Origin: Acidimangrovimonas sediminis
Lineage (GTDB): Bacteria; Pseudomonadota; Alphaproteobacteria; Rhodobacterales; Rhodobacteraceae
Direction of reading: 5' to 3'
DNA: 64,000 bases
NCBI RefSeq assembly: GCF_002871005.1
Contig: NZ_PHSN01000005.1
Coordinates: forward strand, 368,001-432,000
The notes beneath the pieces were generated by a model, which saw only the letters and a program-made list of their open reading frames with translations, made no database searches and was not told where the DNA came from. Shown here piece after piece: positions 9,291 through 18,099 of the stretch (the stretch's first letter is position 1; each line of letters begins with the position of its first letter). The position numbers and the translations under genes are program-made.

Positions 9291-10085
9291 ATGACCATCC
9301 TCGACACCCCGACCACCGGCCAGAGCGTGGACAGCCCGCTGATCACCATCCGCGGCCTCGTGAAATACTTCGGCGACGCGCCGCTCTACGACGGGTTCGA
9401 CCTCGACATCGCGCGGGGGCGGATCATCTCGGTCTTCGGGCCGAACGGCTGTGGCAAGAGCACGCTGATCAACATGATGGCGGGCCTCATCCCGATCGAC
9501 GGCGGCGAGATCCTGTTCGGCGGCAAGACCCGGCGCGAGACCCGCATCGGCTATGTCTTCCAGAACTACCGCGAGGCGCTGTTTCCCTGGATGCGCACGC
9601 GCGACAACATCGCCTATCCGCTGAAGCTGATGGGTTGGTCGAAGGCCCGGGTCGAGGCGCGGGTCGAAGAACTGGTTGCCTCCTTCGGCATCGGCTTCGA
9701 CCTGAACCGCTACCCCTATGAGCTGTCGGGCGGGCAGCAGCAGACCGCCTCGATCATGCGGGCGCTGGCGCCGGGGCCGGAGGTCGTGCTGCTGGACGAG
9801 CCCTTCTCGGCGCTGGATTTCGAGATGACGCTGTTCATCCGCGAGAAACTGCAACAGGTGTTCATGGAGACGGGAACGACGATGATGCTGGTGTCGCACG
9901 ATCTTGAGGAGGCGGTCTACCTTGCGGACGAGGTGCTTCTCCTGACCAAGCGCCCGACGCAGGTGGCCGAGGTGGTGCGCTTCGATGCCGCCCGCCCGCG
10001 CGACCTGGACACGCTGAGCGCGCCGGCGTTCATCGAGGCCAAGCGCCACAGCCTTGAGGTTTTCCAGCGCGAGGTGCGTAAATGA
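9291..10085 (+). CDS. ABC transporter ATP-binding protein, SsuB/TauB type
   Basis: A 264-residue ATPase. It has Walker A GPNGCGKST, Q-loop VFQNYREALFPW, signature LSGGQQQ and Walker B VVLLDEPFSALD, followed by the H-loop VSHDLEEA. The ATG at 9291 was chosen over the overlapping GTG at 9285 because GGAGG lies 5 bases before it. Its stop overlaps the next start by ATGA. Confidence 0.92.
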   Translation: MTILDTPTTGQSVDSPLITIRGLVKYFGDAPLYDGFDLDIARGRIISVFGPNGCGKSTLINMMAGLIPIDGGEILFGGKTRRETRIGYVFQNYREALFPWMRTRDNIAYPLKLMGWSKARVEARVEELVASFGIGFDLNRYPYELSGGQQQTASIMRALAPGPEVVLLDEPFSALDFEMTLFIREKLQQVFMETGTTMMLVSHDLEEAVYLADEVLLLTKRPTQVAEVVRFDAARPRDLDTLSAPAFIEAKRHSLEVFQREVRK

Positions 10086-10504
10086 TGACGGTGGAGACAG
10101 AGGTGACGGCGCCCGAGATCAACCGCCCCGAGGTCGTGGCGGAACTCACCGACCTTTTCCACCGCTATGAGGCAGCGCTTCTGGCAAGCGACACCGTGGT
10201 GCTGGACGCGATGTTCCTCGAAGGGCCGGAGACGCTTCGCTATGGCGTGGCCGATACGCAATACGGCAGCGACGCGCTCCGTGCCTACCGCGCGGGGCAG
10301 GCGCCCTTCACCCGGACGTTGATGGAAACCCGCATCACCACATACGGCACGGATTACGGCATCGCCTCGACCCTCTTCATCCGCGACGATCTGCCCGACG
10401 AGATCGGCCGCCAGATGCAGACCTGGCTGCGCACGCCCGAGGGCTGGCGTATCGTCGCGGCACATGTAAGCTCCGTCCCGGCGGCGCGCATGACGGACAG
10501 GTAG
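10082..10504 (+). CDS. AtzH/HpxZ-like protein (DUF3225, NTF2-like fold)
   Basis: A 140-residue protein of the AtzH/HpxZ family (DUF3225). The family pattern is seen in FHRYEAALLASDTVVLDAMFLEGPETLRYG and in TPEGWRIVAAHVSS near the end. Known relatives act in cyanuric-acid/carboxybiuret or oxalurate breakdown, usually beside an amidase, but no amidase lies here. Translation is coupled to the ABC ATPase by a 4-base overlap. The imported compound may therefore be a ureide or carboxylated urea. The convergent urt operon next door points the same way. Confidence 0.85.
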   Translation: MMTVETEVTAPEINRPEVVAELTDLFHRYEAALLASDTVVLDAMFLEGPETLRYGVADTQYGSDALRAYRAGQAPFTRTLMETRITTYGTDYGIASTLFIRDDLPDEIGRQMQTWLRTPEGWRIVAAHVSSVPAARMTDR

Positions 10505-10519
10505 CCCCGTGGCGCAGGG

Positions 10520-11215
10520 TCAGACCGAAACGCTCTGCCGCAGCGTGTCGCGGTCCAGCTCGGCCCTGGTGCCGTGGAGCGTGACCTGGCCGCGCTTGAG
10601 TACGCAGAACGCATCCGCAAGGCCGTAGGCAAAGTCGAAATACTGCTCGACCAGCACCACCGCCATGTCGCCGCGGGCCTTCAGAAGCTCGATCACCCGG
10701 CCGATCTGCTGGATGATGTTGGGCTGGATCCCCTCGGTCGGCTCGTCCAGCAGCAGGACCTTGGGCCGCGTGATCATCGCGCGGGCGATGGCAAGCTGCT
10801 GCTGCTGCCCGCCCGAGAGGTCGCCGCCGCGGCGGTGGCCCATGTCCTTGAGCACCGGGAAAAGGTCGTAGATCTCGTCCGGCACCCGGCGCTCGGCCCG
10901 GGGGAGAAGGGCGAAGCCGGTTTCCAGGTTCTCGCGCACCGTCAGCAGGGGAAAGATCATCCGGCCCTGCGGCACATAGGCAAGTCCCTTCTTCGCCATG
11001 CCCTGCGCCGGCAGCTTCCCCAGCTCCTCGCCGTCCAGCCTCACCGTGCCGGCGGTACGCGGATGCGTTCCCGCCAGCGCCTTCATCAACGAGGTCTTGC
11101 CGACGCCGTTGGTGCCCATGATGCAGGTGACCTGGCCCGCCCGCGCCACGAGGTCGATGCCGTAGAGGATCTGCGACCCCCCATAATGCAGTGTAAGTCC
11201 TTGGCATTCCAACAT
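10520..11215 (-). CDS. urtE: Urea ABC transporter ATP-binding subunit UrtE
   Basis: A 231-residue LivF-type ATPase and the last gene of urtABCDE. It has Walker A GTNGVGKTS, signature LSGGQQQQLAIARA and Walker B VLLLDEPTEGIQPNI; the TEGIQPNII form is characteristic of UrtE. It starts 2 bases after the urtD stop. It converges on the AtzH/HpxZ-like gene with 15 bases between the stops and no clear terminator. Confidence 0.95.
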   Translation of the reverse strand: MLECQGLTLHYGGSQILYGIDLVARAGQVTCIMGTNGVGKTSLMKALAGTHPRTAGTVRLDGEELGKLPAQGMAKKGLAYVPQGRMIFPLLTVRENLETGFALLPRAERRVPDEIYDLFPVLKDMGHRRGGDLSGGQQQQLAIARAMITRPKVLLLDEPTEGIQPNIIQQIGRVIELLKARGDMAVVLVEQYFDFAYGLADAFCVLKRGQVTLHGTRAELDRDTLRQSVSV

Positions 11216-11217
11216 GA

Positions 11218-11958
11218 TCAGCGCCCCAGATACACTTCGATGACCTGCGGGTCGGCGGTGACGTGGTCAAGCGATCCCTCGGCCAGCACCGATCCTTCGT
11301 GCAGCACCGTCACCTTGCAGTTCAGACGCCGCACGAATTCCATGTCATGTTCCACCACCACCACCGCCCGGGTTTTTGCCAGCTGTACCAGCAGGGCGGT
11401 GGTATGTTCGCGCTCGGCCAGCGTCATGCCCGCCGCCGGTTCGTCGACCAGCAGAAGGCGCGGCTCCTGCGCCAGCAGCATGCCGATCTCCAGCCATTGC
11501 TTCTGGCCGTGCGACAGCTCCCCCGATTTGCGCGCCAGCTGGTCGGCAAGACCCACCTCGGCGGCCAGCGCCTCGACCTTTTCATGATCGGCGGGGCCGG
11601 GGCGCCAGAAGAGCACGCGGAACGGCCCGCGCGCGGATTTCAGCGCCATCATCAGGTTGTCGGCGACGGACTGATCCTCGAACACCGTGGGGCGCTGGAA
11701 CTTGCGGCCGACGCCGATGCGGGCGATCTCGGCCTCCGAACGTTTCAGCAGCGAGATGGATTTCTCGCCGAAGAGCACCCGGCCCGCGTCGGGGCGGGTC
11801 TTGCCGGTGACGATGTCCATGAAGGTGGTCTTGCCTGCGCCGTTCGGGCCGATCACCGCGCGCAGTTCTGCCGGGCCGATGCTGAAGGACAGGTTGTTGA
11901 TCGCGCGGAAGCCGTCGAAGCTGACGGAAACGCCGGAAACCTCGAGGAGCGAGCTCAT
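11218..11958 (-). CDS. urtD: Urea ABC transporter ATP-binding subunit UrtD
   Basis: A 246-residue LivG-type ATPase. It has Walker A GPNGAGKTTFMDIVTGKTRP, signature LSHGQKQWLEIGM and Walker B LLLVDEPAAGMT. The LSHGQ signature variant is usual for UrtD. The start at 11958 has GGAGG upstream and overlaps the urtC stop by 4 bases. The longer open frame upstream is the antisense and tail of urtC. Confidence 0.95.
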   Translation of the reverse strand: MSSLLEVSGVSVSFDGFRAINNLSFSIGPAELRAVIGPNGAGKTTFMDIVTGKTRPDAGRVLFGEKSISLLKRSEAEIARIGVGRKFQRPTVFEDQSVADNLMMALKSARGPFRVLFWRPGPADHEKVEALAAEVGLADQLARKSGELSHGQKQWLEIGMLLAQEPRLLLVDEPAAGMTLAEREHTTALLVQLAKTRAVVVVEHDMEFVRRLNCKVTVLHEGSVLAEGSLDHVTADPQVIEVYLGR

Positions 11959-13184
11959 TCCTGCGCCTCCTTCTCCTGAAGCGAGCCTTGGTCGGGGCCC
12001 AGCGGTGCACCGTGGCGGCCGGGGTGGCGCAGGCCGGTGACCAGATCGACAAGGCCGCCAAGGCCCTGCGGCGCGAACAGGGTGACCAGCACGAAGGCCA
12101 GGCCCAGCAGCACCTGCCACCAGTCAACCCAGTGGATCGTGCCGAAGCCCAAGGGCACGTCGGGCGCCCGTCCGCCGGTGAACCACGACGACAGGAGCGA
12201 GACGAACACCGCGCCCATGACCGCACCGTACAATCGCCCGCGTCCGCCGATCGCCACCCAGACCGCAAGGTAGATCGAGGCGATGGGCGCCAGCTCCGCC
12301 GGGTTGATGATGCCCGCCTGCGGGTAGTAGAGCGCGCCGGCGATACCGCAGATCACGGCGGTCAGCGCGAAGACGAAGAGTTTAAATCCTTCAACGGGGT
12401 AGCCGAGGAACCTCACCCTCTGCTCGTCGTCGCGGATGGCGCGGATCACCGATCCGAACTTGCCCGACACCACCCAGGCCAGCAGGATATAGGCCAGCGC
12501 CAGCGCGGCCGCCGAGGCCCAGAAGAACCAGATCGACAGCCAGTCCTGCGACACGCCGCCGAGGCCCGGTATGTTCTGCAGGCCGGAAAGCCCGTTGTTG
12601 CCGCGCAATCCGCTGTCGTTCTGGAACAGCCACAGCGACAGGGCCAAGGTCATGGCCTGCGTGAGGATCGACAGGTAAACCCCTGCTACTCTTGAGCGAA
12701 ATGCCAGCCAGCCGAAGACGAAGGCCAGCACTGCGGGCACGATCACCACCAGCGCCAGCTGCGCCGGCAGCGATCCCGCGAAGGTCCATATCAGCGGCAT
12801 CTTGGACGACCCGACCACGCCGAAGATCTGCGTGCCGATGCCGTGGAAGATCTCGTCCGGGGTCGGCGGGATCGGGCTTTGCGACAGCGCCTTGACCACG
12901 ATCTCTTCGGTCCGGGCGTACATCAGCCACATGCCGATCATGTAGCCGCCGATGGCAAAGAACGCCATGTGCCCGAGCGAGAGGATCCCGGTGTAGCCCC
13001 AGACCAGATCCATCGCCAGTGCCACCATGGCAAGGCACAGCGTCTTGCCCAGCGTCTTGACGAAGGAGGTGGAGATCATCCCCGATCCGGTGCCGGGCGA
13101 CATCAGCGTCACGGCCACCACGAACAGGGCGAGGATGGCCAGGAACCACAGGACCGAGGGGTTTTTCCGCAGGTACGCGCTCAT
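11955..13184 (-). CDS. urtC: Urea ABC transporter permease UrtC
   Basis: A 409-residue LivM-type inner-membrane permease with about ten hydrophobic segments. The block DLVWGYTGILSLGHMAFFAI near residue 60 and the urtC-like insert around residues 90-130 are typical. The charged C-terminal tail is cytoplasmic. One base separates it from urtB and it overlaps urtD by 4 bases. Confidence 0.95.
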   Translation of the reverse strand: MSAYLRKNPSVLWFLAILALFVVAVTLMSPGTGSGMISTSFVKTLGKTLCLAMVALAMDLVWGYTGILSLGHMAFFAIGGYMIGMWLMYARTEEIVVKALSQSPIPPTPDEIFHGIGTQIFGVVGSSKMPLIWTFAGSLPAQLALVVIVPAVLAFVFGWLAFRSRVAGVYLSILTQAMTLALSLWLFQNDSGLRGNNGLSGLQNIPGLGGVSQDWLSIWFFWASAAALALAYILLAWVVSGKFGSVIRAIRDDEQRVRFLGYPVEGFKLFVFALTAVICGIAGALYYPQAGIINPAELAPIASIYLAVWVAIGGRGRLYGAVMGAVFVSLLSSWFTGGRAPDVPLGFGTIHWVDWWQVLLGLAFVLVTLFAPQGLGGLVDLVTGLRHPGRHGAPLGPDQGSLQEKEAQE

Positions 13185-13185
13185 G

Positions 13186-15129
13186 TCAGTCCCCCGCCGC
13201 CCGGCCCTTGAGCGCGATGATGCCGCGCGGCCGGACCTGGATGAAGAGGATGATGAACAGGATCATGTAGGTCTGCGCAGCCAGCGTGTTCGAGGGATTC
13301 AGCCACTCGATCCCCTTTTGCAGCGTGCCGATCAGCGCGGCGCCTGCAAGTGTGCCGAAGATGTTGCCCACGCCGCCGACCACGACGGTCATGAAGCTTT
13401 GCACGATGTAATCCTGCCCCAGCTCGGACGTCACCTTGGCGAACAGGCCAAGCGCGATCCCCGCGATCCCCGCGATGCCGGAGCCAAGGCCGAAGGCCAG
13501 CATGTTGATCCGGTCCGGGTTGATCCCCATCGAGGCCGCCATCGCCGGGTTCTGCGTCACCGCGCGCAGTTCCAGCCCCAACCGCGTGCGATTCATCACG
13601 AAGAGGAACAGCAGCAGGAACACGAGGCCGAGAACGAAGATCGCGATCCGGATATAGCTGATCGACACCACGTCGTTCAGCACCCAGGCCCCGTCCAGCC
13701 AGGCGGGAGAGGTGAGGGGGCGGGCCTGCGTGCCGAAGATGTTCTTGGCGATCTGCTGGAGCGCGATCGACACGCCGAAGGTCGCCAGCAGCGTCTCCAG
13801 CGGCCGCTTGTAGAGGTGGCGCACGACAAGGCGCTCCATCGCCACGCCGGCCGCGAAGGTCACGGCAAAGGCCAACGGCAGGGCGACCAGCAGCGACACG
13901 GTGTAGTTCGGGATCCACTGCTGGACGACGTAGCCGGTATAGGCGCCCATCATGATGAATTCGCCATGCGCCATGTTGATCACGCCCATCACGCCGAAGG
14001 TCAGCGCCAGCCCGATCGCCGCGAGGAAGTAGATCGAGGCCAGCGACAGCGCCTCGAGCAGCAGGTCGAACGCCTCCATTCCGTCGACCTTGAGCGCGAT
14101 CTTCGACAGCGCGGCCCTCGCCGCATCGGTGACCTCCTTCGAAGGCTCGGCATAGACATCCCAATAGGCATGGGCGGCGACGGCGGCGGCGACCTCTGCC
14201 GCGGTGGCGGCCTGCGGCACCTTTCCGGCCTGTTCCAGTGCGCTGTAGGCGCGGTCGCGGGCCTCGGGGTCGGACAGGTCCGGGACGGGCACGCCGCCCA
14301 CCTTTCCGCCTTCGATGTTCGCCTCCAGCGCCTGCTTGCGCGCGACGGGGGTCAGGCGGGCAGGGGCATCGCCGGCCTTCACCAGCAGGTCATAGGCCGC
14401 GGCATCTCCGATCCCCTTGCCGGGGATCAGCTGCCGCGCCACGTTGCCCGGCGGTGTCTCGCCTGCCCTGGTCACCACCCGCTTCGTATCCAGTAGCGGG
14501 TTCAGCGCGCCGCGCAGGTCAAGGCCGGTATCGGCGCCGAAACTCTCGATCGCCTTGATGCGTGCGGCTCCATCGTCGCCGAAGCGGATCGTCAGAAGGC
14601 GCAACATCCGCTCCTTGCGCGATCTCAGGCCCGGGTCGAACTCGCCCGGGATCGAGGCCTCCAGCGGTTTCAGCTGCCCCGCCTCGGGGTGCCGGTCGAT
14701 GATGTCGAGGGCGGCGGCGCGGGTGGCGCGCTTCGGTGCGTTCAACTGGAACTGCACCAGCGCCCCGTCGATCAGGCGGCGCACCCCCGCATTGGGGCGC
14801 AACGCGTCGATATCGCTGCGCTTTGCCGTGCCCGCCGCCTTGCCGTCCGGTGCAGTCAGCACATAGTCGCCGCCCTTGCGCGTGATCAGGACGAAGGCGC
14901 CGTCGGACTTGCGGATCCCGAGATGCTTGTCGCCCCAGGCCTGCAAGACGGCTTCCGCCCGGTCGTCGCCCGAGGTGGCCAGCGCGTCGATCACCGGTCC
15001 GATCGTCAGGCGCGAGGATTTCTGGATCAGCGCACGGTTGGTGTCGAGGATCTGGCCGACCGGTTCGGCCCGCAGGCCCCCCGTAGCCAGCAGCAGGGCC
15101 GCGAGCACCGCAAGGAAAAGGCGCAACAT
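13186..15129 (-). CDS. urtB: Urea ABC transporter permease UrtB
   Basis: A 647-residue LivH-type permease with the long exported N-terminal region that marks UrtB. A signal peptide (residues 1-20) is followed by about 330 extracytoplasmic residues of helical sequence, then eight or more membrane segments from about 355 to 640. The motif INMAHGEFIMMGAYTGY is typical. The start at 15129 (MLRLFLAV) has GGGGGA before it. Frames starting further upstream lack the signal peptide. Confidence 0.94.
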   Translation of the reverse strand: MLRLFLAVLAALLLATGGLRAEPVGQILDTNRALIQKSSRLTIGPVIDALATSGDDRAEAVLQAWGDKHLGIRKSDGAFVLITRKGGDYVLTAPDGKAAGTAKRSDIDALRPNAGVRRLIDGALVQFQLNAPKRATRAAALDIIDRHPEAGQLKPLEASIPGEFDPGLRSRKERMLRLLTIRFGDDGAARIKAIESFGADTGLDLRGALNPLLDTKRVVTRAGETPPGNVARQLIPGKGIGDAAAYDLLVKAGDAPARLTPVARKQALEANIEGGKVGGVPVPDLSDPEARDRAYSALEQAGKVPQAATAAEVAAAVAAHAYWDVYAEPSKEVTDAARAALSKIALKVDGMEAFDLLLEALSLASIYFLAAIGLALTFGVMGVINMAHGEFIMMGAYTGYVVQQWIPNYTVSLLVALPLAFAVTFAAGVAMERLVVRHLYKRPLETLLATFGVSIALQQIAKNIFGTQARPLTSPAWLDGAWVLNDVVSISYIRIAIFVLGLVFLLLFLFVMNRTRLGLELRAVTQNPAMAASMGINPDRINMLAFGLGSGIAGIAGIALGLFAKVTSELGQDYIVQSFMTVVVGGVGNIFGTLAGAALIGTLQKGIEWLNPSNTLAAQTYMILFIILFIQVRPRGIIALKGRAAGD

Positions 15130-15151
15130 GTAAATCCCCCGGCAAGATGGA

Positions 15152-15175
15152 GGCGGGCCCCGGCAAGGGCCCGCC
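15152..15175 (-). promoter_or_regulatory. Hairpin between urtA and urtB
   Basis: The arms GGCGGGCCC (15152-15160) and GGGCCCGCC (15167-15175) flank a 6-base loop in the 58-base urtA/urtB gap. There is no T tract. Such hairpins after binding-protein genes usually stabilise the upstream mRNA or cause partial termination, giving more UrtA than permease. Confidence 0.55.
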
Positions 15176-15187
15176 GGCACGCTCAGG

Positions 15188-16501
15188 TCAGTAGTTCGAC
15201 TTGATCTGCACGCAGGTGTTGGTCGCGGTGTTGTACATGCCGCACTTCTTGTCGGCCCAGTCCGAGATCAGGTCCTTCGATTCCGGCAGGAAGTCGGACC
15301 ACGCGTCGCCTGGCACCGGGTCGGTCTTCTTGACCACGTCGAACTGGCCATCCTCGCGGATCTCGCCGATCAGCACGGGCTTGGTCAGGTGGTGGTTCGG
15401 CAGCATCTTCGCCGTGGTACCGGTGAGGTTGGGGAATTCCTGCCCGATCATCGCGGCCTGGATCGCGTCGCTGTCCACCGATTTCGCCTGTTCGGCGGCC
15501 TGCACCCACATGTTGAAGCCGATGTAATGGGCCTCCATCGGGTCGTTGGTGACGCGCTTGGGATCCTTGGTGAAGGCGTGCCATTCCTCGATGAACTTCT
15601 TGTTCTCGGGGGTGTCGACGCTTTCGAAGTAGTTCCAGGCGGCAAGTTGGCCCACCAGGTTCGACAGATCCCCCTTGCCCAGGCCCGACAGCTCCTCCTC
15701 CCCGACCGAGAAGGCCACGACGGGGATGTCGTCCGCCGTGATCCCGCTTGCTGCCAGCTCCTTGTAGAAACCGATGTTGGCGTCGCCGTTGATGGTGGAG
15801 ATCACGCCCACCTGCTTGCCGTCGGCCGTCAGCGCCTTCACGTCCGACACGATCTTGGACCAGTCCGACTGGCCGAAGGGTGTGTAGTTGACGAAGATGT
15901 CCTCTTTCTTGATGCCCTTTTGCTGAAGATAGGCCTCGAGGATCTTGTTCGTCGTGCGCGGATAGACGTAATCGGTGCCCAGAAGCGCGAACTTCTCCAC
16001 TCCCAGCTCGCCCAGGAAGTAATCCACCGCCGGGATCGCCTGCTGGTTCGGCGCGGCCCCGGTGTAGAACACGTTCTTGGAACTTTCCTGCCCCTCGTAC
16101 TGGACCGGATAGAACAAGAGACCGTTCAGCTCCTCCACCACCGGCAGCACCGACTTGCGGCTCACGGAGGTCCAGCAGCCGAAGATCGCGGCCACCTTGT
16201 CGACGGTGATCAGCTCGCGCGCCTTCTCGGCAAAGAGCGGCCAGTCCGAGGCCGGGTCGACCACCACCGCCTCCAGCTTCTTGCCCAGAACGCCGCCCTT
16301 GGCGTTCTGCTGCTCGATCAGCATCAGCATGGTGTCCTTCAGCGTGGTCTCCGAGATCGCCATCGTGCCCGAGAGCGAATGCAGGATGCCCAGCTTGATC
16401 GTGTCGCCGTCGGCGGCGCGCGCGATGCGGGGCGCGGCCAGAGGGGCTGCCACGGCGGCGGCACCGGTCAGCAAAAGCGTGCGGCGGTTCATCTTGGTCA
16501 T
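15188..16501 (-). CDS. urtA: Urea ABC transporter substrate-binding protein UrtA
   Basis: A 437-residue periplasmic urea-binding protein. A twin-arginine signal (NRRTLLLTGAAAVAAPLAAP) leads to the mature start DTIKLGILHSLSGTMAISET, and the block AAIFGCWTSVSRKSVLPV is typical of UrtA. It is the first gene of urtABCDE, an operon usually induced under nitrogen limitation. A second ATG three codons in is possible. GGGGAC lies 9 bases before the first. Confidence 0.95.
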   Translation of the reverse strand: MTKMNRRTLLLTGAAAVAAPLAAPRIARAADGDTIKLGILHSLSGTMAISETTLKDTMLMLIEQQNAKGGVLGKKLEAVVVDPASDWPLFAEKARELITVDKVAAIFGCWTSVSRKSVLPVVEELNGLLFYPVQYEGQESSKNVFYTGAAPNQQAIPAVDYFLGELGVEKFALLGTDYVYPRTTNKILEAYLQQKGIKKEDIFVNYTPFGQSDWSKIVSDVKALTADGKQVGVISTINGDANIGFYKELAASGITADDIPVVAFSVGEEELSGLGKGDLSNLVGQLAAWNYFESVDTPENKKFIEEWHAFTKDPKRVTNDPMEAHYIGFNMWVQAAEQAKSVDSDAIQAAMIGQEFPNLTGTTAKMLPNHHLTKPVLIGEIREDGQFDVVKKTDPVPGDAWSDFLPESKDLISDWADKKCGMYNTATNTCVQIKSNY

Positions 16502-16840
16502 CGGAAATATGTCCCCTGTCGGGGCCGCCAGGTCCTTCCCCCGGAGCCATTACCCTCGGCCCGGGGTTCGTGTAGGATCGAACGGCAACCCTGTTGCACC
16601 CTGCGCGGCGGCCACCCGGTTTCCTAGGCCCGCGGTTGCCGCGCCTCCTTTTCACGACCGTCAAACCGGTCAGTCGAAGGATCGCGGCCCCTCGTGCGCC
16701 GCTCAACGCAATTATGGCAGGCAGATGATGGCCCCCCGCGGTTGCCGCTTTCCTGTGCAGATCTCCGCGCGCGCGCTCAATTCACGGACTGTCACGAATC
16801 CGTGACACAGGTCGTGGATCCCGCACCCCCAGTCTTTCTT
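16502..16840. other. urtA upstream region
   Basis: These bases lie between urtA and the methyltransferase terminator. No open frame here looks coding. An NtrC-like half site (TGCACC near 16594) is present, but I cannot find its dyad partner or a convincing -24/-12 element, so nitrogen control is only expected from what is known of urt operons. Nothing else is recognisable. Confidence 0.4.
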
Positions 16841-16875
16841 GTGAAAATACTCCGGGGTCCGGGGCAGAGCCCCGG
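16841..16875 (-). terminator. Hairpin terminator/dispersed repeat after the methyltransferase gene
   Basis: The arms CCGGGGC (16859-16865) and GCCCCGG (16869-16875) are followed on the minus strand by ACCCCGGAGTATTTTC. The same hairpin-plus-CCCCGGAGTA arrangement recurs near 60355 on the other strand. It sits just past the methyltransferase stop. Confidence 0.6.
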
Positions 16876-16887
16876 CCGGCGCAGCCG

Positions 16888-18036
16888 TCAGAGCGGCCCG
16901 GTTCTCCAAAGCGTGACCTTCAGGCCGCCATGCGCCACCGGCGGCCCCGGCGGCAGGAACGGCAGCCCCGTTGCCTGCGCCAGCGCACGTTCCGAGGTGA
17001 CGATGCCCACGCGCCAGCCCCCGAACCGCTCGCGCAGGACCTCCCCCATCCGGGCGTGCAGACCGAAGAGCATGCCCTTGTTGCCGATCCGCGCGCCATA
17101 GGGCGGGTTGATGATCACCAGGCCCGGCGGCCCCTCGGGGCGCTGAAGGTCCGAGATCGCGGCATTGGTGAAGCGCGTCACCCCCGCGACGCCTGCGCGC
17201 CCGGCATTGGCGGTGCTCATGCGGATGGCGCCCGCGTCGCGGTCCGAACCGTGGAAGGTCAGCGCGGTGTCGCGTGGGGCGTGTGCGGCCTTCAACGCGG
17301 CAAAGGCCGCGGCCTCGAAGCCGGGAAAATGCTCAAAGGCAAAGCTGCGTGCCCGGCCCGGCATCAGTCCCATGGCGATCTCGGCTGCCTCGATCGGGAA
17401 GGTGCCGGAGCCGCACATCGGGTCGAGCACCGGCTCGGACCCGTCATAGCCGCATTGGCGCAGGAAGAGGGCGGCCATCGTCTCGCGCATCGGCGCCTTG
17501 CCGACCGCCTCCTTGAACCCCCGGCGGTGAAGGGCCGCGCCCGAGGTGTCTAGGCTCAGGGTGACAAGATCGTCCTCGATCCGGACCATGAGGCGCAGGA
17601 GGTCCTCATCTGGCGCGTCCTCCGGATCCTCGGGCCGTTTCTCGTTCGCCTTGGGGAAGGTCGCGCCGATGGTCTTTTCCAGCGCCTTTTCGACCCGCTG
17701 GATCGCGGCGCCCGCATGGTAGATCTTGGACCGGCGGCAGGTCGCCTCGACCTTCATCGCGGCGCCTTGCGGCAGGAAATCGGCAAAGGGAAATTTCGTC
17801 GCCCGCTTGTCGAGCTGGGCCAGGTGAAAGGCGCGAAACGCGCCGATCCGCGCCAGCACCCTTCCTGCGCCGCGCAATTCCAGATTGGCGCGCCAGACCT
17901 CGGGCCAGCCGCCCCGCGTGGTCACCCCGCCCGGGGTGGCCACGGGCTCCGCAAAGCCCGCCGCGGCGGCCTCGTCCCGCAGGGTGTCTTCGAGCCCCGG
18001 GGGGGCGGCGAGGAAGATCTCGAAATCCGTGTCCAT
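16888..18036 (-). CDS. THUMP-domain class I RNA methyltransferase (RlmL/YpsC-like)
   Basis: A 382-residue SAM-dependent methyltransferase of COG0116. The N-terminal ferredoxin-like/THUMP region covers about residues 1-160. The methyltransferase domain has the SAM-binding motif DPMCGSGTFPIEAA and the catalytic motif NPPYG, used for N2-guanine methylation of rRNA. It has only the RlmL half of the enterobacterial RlmKL fusion, as is usual in alphaproteobacteria. The exact RNA target is not visible. Confidence 0.9.
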   Translation of the reverse strand: MDTDFEIFLAAPPGLEDTLRDEAAAAGFAEPVATPGGVTTRGGWPEVWRANLELRGAGRVLARIGAFRAFHLAQLDKRATKFPFADFLPQGAAMKVEATCRRSKIYHAGAAIQRVEKALEKTIGATFPKANEKRPEDPEDAPDEDLLRLMVRIEDDLVTLSLDTSGAALHRRGFKEAVGKAPMRETMAALFLRQCGYDGSEPVLDPMCGSGTFPIEAAEIAMGLMPGRARSFAFEHFPGFEAAAFAALKAAHAPRDTALTFHGSDRDAGAIRMSTANAGRAGVAGVTRFTNAAISDLQRPEGPPGLVIINPPYGARIGNKGMLFGLHARMGEVLRERFGGWRVGIVTSERALAQATGLPFLPPGPPVAHGGLKVTLWRTGPL

Positions 18037-18099
18037 GCGCCTCCATACCGTGGCGGCGGGGCAGGGGCGACGGGAATCTGCGGGCGGAGGCGCCGGCGG

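Noticed and set aside
16580..16625. NtrC-type site upstream of urtA
   Set aside because: Only one half site (TGCACC) is recognisable, with no proper dyad and no -24/-12 promoter in register.
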